A DNA stretch of 64,000 nt. It comes from Lacrimispora xylanisolvens (GTDB taxonomy: Bacteria > Bacillota > Clostridia > Lachnospirales > Lachnospiraceae). Under the pieces are notes generated by a model that was given only the letters and a program-made list of their open reading frames with translations, had not been told where the DNA came from and ran no database searches. The stretch is taken from positions 4,763,501 through 4,827,500 of the forward strand of contig CP070896.1 in assembly GCA_017084465.1 (NCBI GenBank). The letters run 5' to 3'. A program made the translations under genes and the position numbers. Within the stretch, counting starts at the first letter, position 1. Each line of letters begins with the position of its first letter. Positions 59,179-64,000 of this stretch are shown piece after piece.

Positions 59179-60550
59179 TTATAAGAGAAGACAGGCTACA
59201 AGGAACGTCGCGGCAAATCCGATGAAAACGGGCAGCAGATTTTTTCTGGCAAGTTCCAGCGGATTGACGCTGCATATGGCTGCGACCGGTATCAGTCCCC
59301 AGGGAACGATGGTACCGCCTCCAACGTAAATCGCGGTGATCTGTCCCAAAGAGGCTAAAATGGGCACAGAGGCATGAACAGCAGAGCCCAGAGTTCCTGC
59401 AAGAGCGCCGGTTAAGGGAAGACCGGAAAAGCCGGATCCGTCAAGACCGGTCAGACTTCCGACGGCCATCTGCAGGACAGCGGCCATATATTTGTTAAGA
59501 GGCGTATTGCGGGCCAGCCAGATTGCCCAGTCATTTAATATGCCCCTTTGGAACTGATCACCCAGAATATGAGAAATTCCGTCTCCTCCTAAAAAGAAAA
59601 ATGCCCCGATGATAATAACGGGAGCAAATATCCTGATAGCGAAAAGAAAACCGTCGGTTACATAGAGGGTGACCTTTTCCAGCGCATGACTTCCAAAACT
59701 TAAGAAAGCGCCGATGCACATAATAAGGACTGCAGTTCCGGAAACCAGACTGGTAGCATCGCCTCCCTTTAAATCAAAGACAAGCATCAGAATGATATCC
59801 GCAGCAAAGAGCAGGGGTGTAACAAATGCCATGATAATGCCGGAAAGTCCCGGATTGTGCTGAGGCTGTGTATCCTGTATGCTTACCTGGCTGCAGCAGG
59901 CGGAGATTTGTTTCCTGTTTAACAGATATGCGCTGACTGCGGTGACAATGCCCATTACCAGGAAAAGGGGGGCGGCCTTTTGTTAAAATATCGGAAGCAG
60001 AGATAGAGGCAGCTCCTGCTGAAATAGAAGGAGCACCCTGAATAACCAGGTCATAGCTTAAGGCAAAACCGTGTCCGAATAAATTCATTGCCATGGCGGC
60101 TGCCAGCGGGTCCAGTCCGGCTTTTAAGGCAAAAGGAAGCATAATAGCGCCGATTAAAGCCACAGAAGGAGAGGGCCAGAGAAACAGGGAAAAAAGAAAC
60201 ATGGTAAAGCCCAGAATCCACCAGGTAACCGAAGGCGATTTCATCACCTTTGACATGGGAATCATCATGATGTAATCACTGCCTAAATCCTTTAAGCATT
60301 TTGACAGAGCAGTAATTAAAGCAATGGTTGCAATAATTTCCGTAAATTCCTTTGCTGCAAACACAATGGCTTTAAATACGGTCATAATACCGCCGGTTAT
60401 GGTTCCAAGCCCCACGACGCCAATCAGGAACAAAAAGGCGATGCAGACCAAAGGAGTATCCCGCCGCAAAATCATCACTGTGAGTATTGTAAGAACGCCT
60501 GCCAGGTAAAGGTAATGCAAGGGCGTAAGCACCAGATTGGTATCAATCAT
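59179..60550 (-). CDS. Ion-transporter-like membrane protein, about 12 helices (one frameshift)
   Basis: After repair, about 456 residues, highly hydrophobic. Two similar halves, each with a re-entrant-like segment (WPSPSVALIGAIMLPFALKAG and GLDGSGFSGLPLTGALAGTLG), suggest the ion transporter superfamily (CitMHS/GntP/NhaC-like). The exact family is not certain. The GTG at 60559 overlaps the ribosome binding site AGGAG of the ATG at 60550, which is chosen. The frame breaks in the six-G run at 59977-59982 (plus strand). It is cotranscribed with asnB, so an organic or amino acid substrate is possible. Confidence 0.72.
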
Positions 60551-60626
60551 AGGAATCACTCCTGGAAAATAATATAATCTATTGTATGAAGCAAGGGAAC
60601 GGCCAGTGTGATTTTTTAAGAGGAAC

Positions 60627-60655
60627 TTGAATTTTTCAGTTCAGGCTTTTATACT
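60627..60655 (+). promoter_or_regulatory. Promoter of the OLD-like gene
   Basis: TTGAAT, 17-bp spacer, TATACT, 24 bp before the start codon. Confidence 0.7.
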
Positions 60656-60678
60656 GGATTCTATAAAGGAGATATCTT

Positions 60679-62534
60679 ATGCAGATTATTTCGGTTCATA
60701 TTAAGAATTTTAAGTCAATTGAGGACATGGAGATTACGGACATTGAAAATGCCCTGATCCTGGTGGGAAAGAACAATACCGGAAAAACAGGAATTCTGGA
60801 TGCCATAAGGGCTGCAGCCAATGGGTATGATGTAACAAAAGAGGATTTTAACGAGAAAAAACAGAAAATCGAAATTATCATGACTCTTGCAATCACCCAG
60901 GAGGATTTAGAATTATTTCACCGCGCAGGAATTGTCAGTCAGTATAAGCGGTTTGATACCTGGCTCCACGATTTTATGACAAAGCTACCTTCTTACCAGG
61001 AAGGAATATTATCCTTTACCTTTCAGGCCAGCTGGAACGGAGAAACCAGGTTCTTTGACGGTTATCATAAACAACCGGTATATCAAAGAGGTCATCCCCA
61101 GACTGTACTACATTGATTCCCAGAGAGAGCTGAATCAGTTTCAGAATGATCTACTGCTTTTCCAGGAAGATGACCAGCTGTCCAGGTTACGGAATCATGT
61201 CTGTATCTTTGACAGTGCCAGAGCGTGCAGCCAGTGTTTTCAGTGTATCGGACTGATTAATCAGAAGAAGCCGGAAGAACTGGCGGTGTATGAAACAGCC
61301 AAGCTTTTGGAATATAAGATGTACCAGCTGAATTTAAATGATTTTGCTGCCAGAGTCAATGAGAATTACAGAAAAAACGGAGGGTATGAGGAAATCCGTT
61401 TTTCTCTGGTCTGCGATCCCAATGAGATGTTTAAGGTGACGGCTGAGACCTATCATGAGGAACGGGAGAAAACAAGTCCCATCAGTAATTTAAGCAACGG
61501 CATGAGAAGTTTATACATGTTGTCCCTTCTGGAAGCATATACAGAGGATGGGAAGAGAATTCCCAATATTATCATTGTAGAGGATCCGGAGATCTTTCTT
61601 CACCCACAGCTTCAGAAGGCTTCCAGTGAGATCCTGTACCGTTTATCCAAAAAGAATCAGGTTATTTTCACCACTCATTCCCCCCAATATGCTGTTTAAT
61701 TTCACCAGACGGCAGATCCGGCAGGTGGTTCTTGACCGGGGAGGATACTCGGTGGTAAAGGAGAAAACGGATATTGATGTGATTTTAGATGATCTGGGAT
61801 ACGGTGCCATCGATCTTTTAGGTGTAAGCTTTGTATTTATAGTGGAAGGAAAGCAGGACAAGAGCAGACTTCCTCTGTTGCTGGAAAAGTATTATTCGGA
61901 GATCTATGACAAAGAAGGAAATCTGTCCAGAATTTCCATCATCACCACAAACAGCTGTACCAATATAAAAACCTATGCCAATTTAAAATATATGAATCAG
62001 GTTTATTTACGGGATCAGTTTTTGATGATTCGGGATGGGGATGGGAAAGATCCGGAGGAACTGGCGGGTGAACTGTGCCGGTATTACGATGAGAGGGGCA
62101 GGGATGAGATAGACCGGCTGCCTAAGGTGACCAGAAGGAATGTGCTTATATTAAAATATTATTCCTTTGAAAACTATTTCTTTAATCCAAAGATTATGGA
62201 ACAGCTGGGAATTGTGGAGAGCGAGGAAGCATTTTACCGGATATTGTTTGAGAAATGGAACGAATATCTTTACCGGCTAAAAAGCGGAAAACAGTTTCTG
62301 GAGGCAGTGGGAAAGAACATGGAAAGTCCGGAAGAATTAAAGGAGCATATGGAGGAATTCAAACTATATATGCGCGGCCACAATCTGTTTGACATCTTCT
62401 ACGGACCCTATAAAAAGCAGGAAGGGGAGATTTTAAGAAGATATATTGATCTGGCTCCAAGAGAGGATTTCAAAGATATACTGGATGCTACGGACCGGTT
62501 CGTATATTTTGAAAACAGAAAAATGGAAAAATAA
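60679..62534 (+). CDS. OLD-like AAA ATPase with TOPRIM nuclease domain (two frameshifts)
   Basis: After repair, about 617 residues. The ABC/RecF-type ATPase is at the N-terminus: IKNFKSIEDMEI, Walker A VGKNNTGKTGILDAI (about residue 30), signature LSNGMRSLYMLSLLEAY, Walker B IIIVEDPEIFLHP and the His switch TTHSP. A TOPRIM-like domain follows: FIVEGKQDKSRLPLLLE and MIRDGDGKD give the E...DxD pattern. Frame breaks: one A too many at 61069-61071 and one C too many at 61680-61685. The family includes phage-exclusion and Gabija nucleases, but no GajB-type helicase or other defence gene is adjacent. AAAGGAG precedes the ATG. Confidence 0.85.
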
Positions 62535-62635
62535 AAAAAGGCAAGAAAGTGCTATTACTTGGACAAATAAAAGCACGCTTTTTTACGCCATCTATATTAT
62601 AATCAGGGTAAGAGATTTTACCAGGAGGTAAGAGG

Positions 62636-64000
62636 ATGAATTATCTGATAGGGATCGATGTGGGAACATCGGCAACAAAGACCGTTCTGTTTGATGAGAA
62701 AGGACAGGTAGTGGTTTCAGCCTCCAGAGAGTATCCGCTTTACCAGCCGGAGAATGGCTGGGCGGAGCAAAAGCCGGAGGATTGGCGGGATGCAGTTCTG
62801 GAGACGATTTCCCAGGTAGTAAAGGAATCCAAAGTTTCAAAAGAGGATATTAAGGGAATTGGTTTATCCGGTCAGATGCATGGCCTTGTCATGCTTGATG
62901 AGAAGAATGAAGTGATTCGCCCCTCCATTATCTGGTGTGACCAGAGAACTGGTGCGGAGGTAGAAGATATGCTTTCCATTATGCCCAGAGAACGGTGGAT
63001 TGAGATTACCGCAAACCCGCCTTTAACTGGCTGGACAGCAGCCAAGATCTTATGGGTTAAGAAGAATGAGCCGGAGAATTACAGCCGGTGCAGACATATA
63101 CTTCTGCCCAAGGATTACATAAGGTTTGTACTTACTGGAAACTACGCCACAGAGGTGTCTGATGCCAGCGGCATGCAGCTTCTTGATGTACCAGGCAGAT
63201 GCTGGTCGGAAGAAGTTCTTGAGAAGCTGGATATTGATCCTGCACTTTTGGGTAAAGTTTATGAATCCTGTGAAGTGACTGGAACAGTTCTTCCTGAGAT
63301 TGCCGGGAAGACAGGTTTATCAGAGGAGACTAAGGTAGTCGGCGGAGCTGGTGATAATGCTGCAGCTGCAGTAGGGACCGGAGTGGTTAAGGATGGAACT
63401 GCTTTTACGACAATCGGAACCTCTGGTGTGGTATTTGCCCACAGCAGCCAGGTTACCATTGATCCCAAGGGAAGAGTTCATACCTGTTGCTGCGCTGTAC
63501 CAGGTGCCTGGCATGTGATGGGTGTTACCCAGGGAGCAGGTCTTTCTTTAAAGTGGTTTAAGGATCAGTTCTGCGGGGATTATGTGAAGGAAGCAGAGAA
63601 AGAGAACATTGATGTCTATGACATTATTAATAAAGAAGTTGCACAGGTGGAAGCCGGCAGCGGGCGGCTCTTATATCTTCCTTACCTGATGGGAGAGAGG
63701 ACACCCCATCTTGATCCGGACTGCAGAGGAGTATTTTTCGGTCTTTCTGCCATACACACAAGAGCGAATATGCTGCGTGCCGTTATGGAGGGGAGTTTCT
63801 TATTCCTTAAGCGACTGCAATGACATTTTAAAAGAGATGGGAATTGAAGTAGAGCAGATGATGGCGTGCGGAGGCGGAGGCAAAAGTCCGGTATGGCGTC
63901 AGATGCTTGCAGATATGTATGAGTGCAGTGTAAAAACAGTGGCTCAGACGGAAGGACCGGCCTTAGGGGTGGCGATTCTTGCCGGAGTTGGCTGCGGCTT
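62636..64000 (+). CDS. xylB: Xylulokinase, partial at window end (one frameshift)
   Basis: FGGY-family kinase running off the window. The ATP-binding start IGIDVGTSATKTVLFD, LSGQMHGLVMLD (the MHG motif of xylulokinases), IIWCDQRTGAEVE, GGAGDNAAAAVGTG and GTSGVVFAHS are seen. It phosphorylates D-xylulose to xylulose 5-phosphate for the pentose phosphate route. The frame breaks near 63794 (one A too many); repair gives AVMEGVSYSLSDCNDILKEMG, continuing to ACGGGGKSPVWRQMLADMY at the end. AGGAGG precedes the ATG. Confidence 0.93.

Noticed and set aside
60679..62534. Gabija defence system
   Set aside because: Only the GajA-like half is present; the next gene is xylulokinase, not a UvrD-like helicase.

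Overview
The window looks like a chromosomal segment of a Gram-positive anaerobe of the Lachnospiraceae (Clostridium cluster XIVa; Lacrimispora/Hungatella-like). This rests on gene content: strong AGGAGG ribosome binding sites, lipoprotein-type solute-binding proteins, YesM/YesN two-component systems, a one-chain PurL, a PPi-type phosphofructokinase, and an mcsA-mcsB-clpC-radA block. Base composition is moderately AT-rich. I see no rRNA, CRISPR array, insertion sequence or prophage. One tRNA (Trp) is present.

Layout. 1-3.8 kb: end of a polar amino-acid ABC importer, then an iron alcohol dehydrogenase and a class III aminotransferase, possibly GABA to 4-hydroxybutyrate. 4.0-8.2 kb: a dockerin-bearing cell-wall hydrolase followed by a membrane-anchored cohesin protein. 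8.5-15 kb: GntR regulator, mcsA, mcsB, clpC, a small conserved-looking protein and radA (protein quality control and DNA repair). 15-36 kb: three CUT1 sugar importers with their regulators: importer + YesM/YesN + cytoplasmic CE15 esterase; LplB/YtcP-type importer + convergent YesN/YesM; LacI + importer + GH31. 36-48 kb: housekeeping and small regulators (tRNA-Trp, HPr-like protein without its histidine, PD-(D/E)XK-DinG helicase fusion, GNAT, LysR, sigma-like protein without region 4, phosphatase, PPi-PFK, PurL). 48-56 kb: aldouronate locus (AraC, GH67 alpha-glucuronidase, a fourth CUT1 importer, acetyl esterase). 56-64 kb: MerR, asparagine synthase with a membrane transporter, an OLD-like ATPase/nuclease, and the start of xylulokinase.

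Taken together, the sugar loci suggest import of decorated xylan fragments and intracellular trimming: glucuronoyl ester cleavage (CE15), glucuronic acid removal (GH67), deacetylation (SGNH esterase), alpha-glycoside removal (GH31), and xylulose phosphorylation (XylB). None of the four CUT1 importers carries its own ATPase here, so a shared MsmX/MsmK-type ATPase elsewhere is expected.

A dominating feature is quality: 21 genes are interrupted by about 33 single-base frameshifts (about 26 extra bases and 7 missing bases), many in runs of five to seven identical bases. They hit clpC, radA and purL, and each is restored by changing one base. I read these as consensus errors and annotate the genes at full length, marking each break point.
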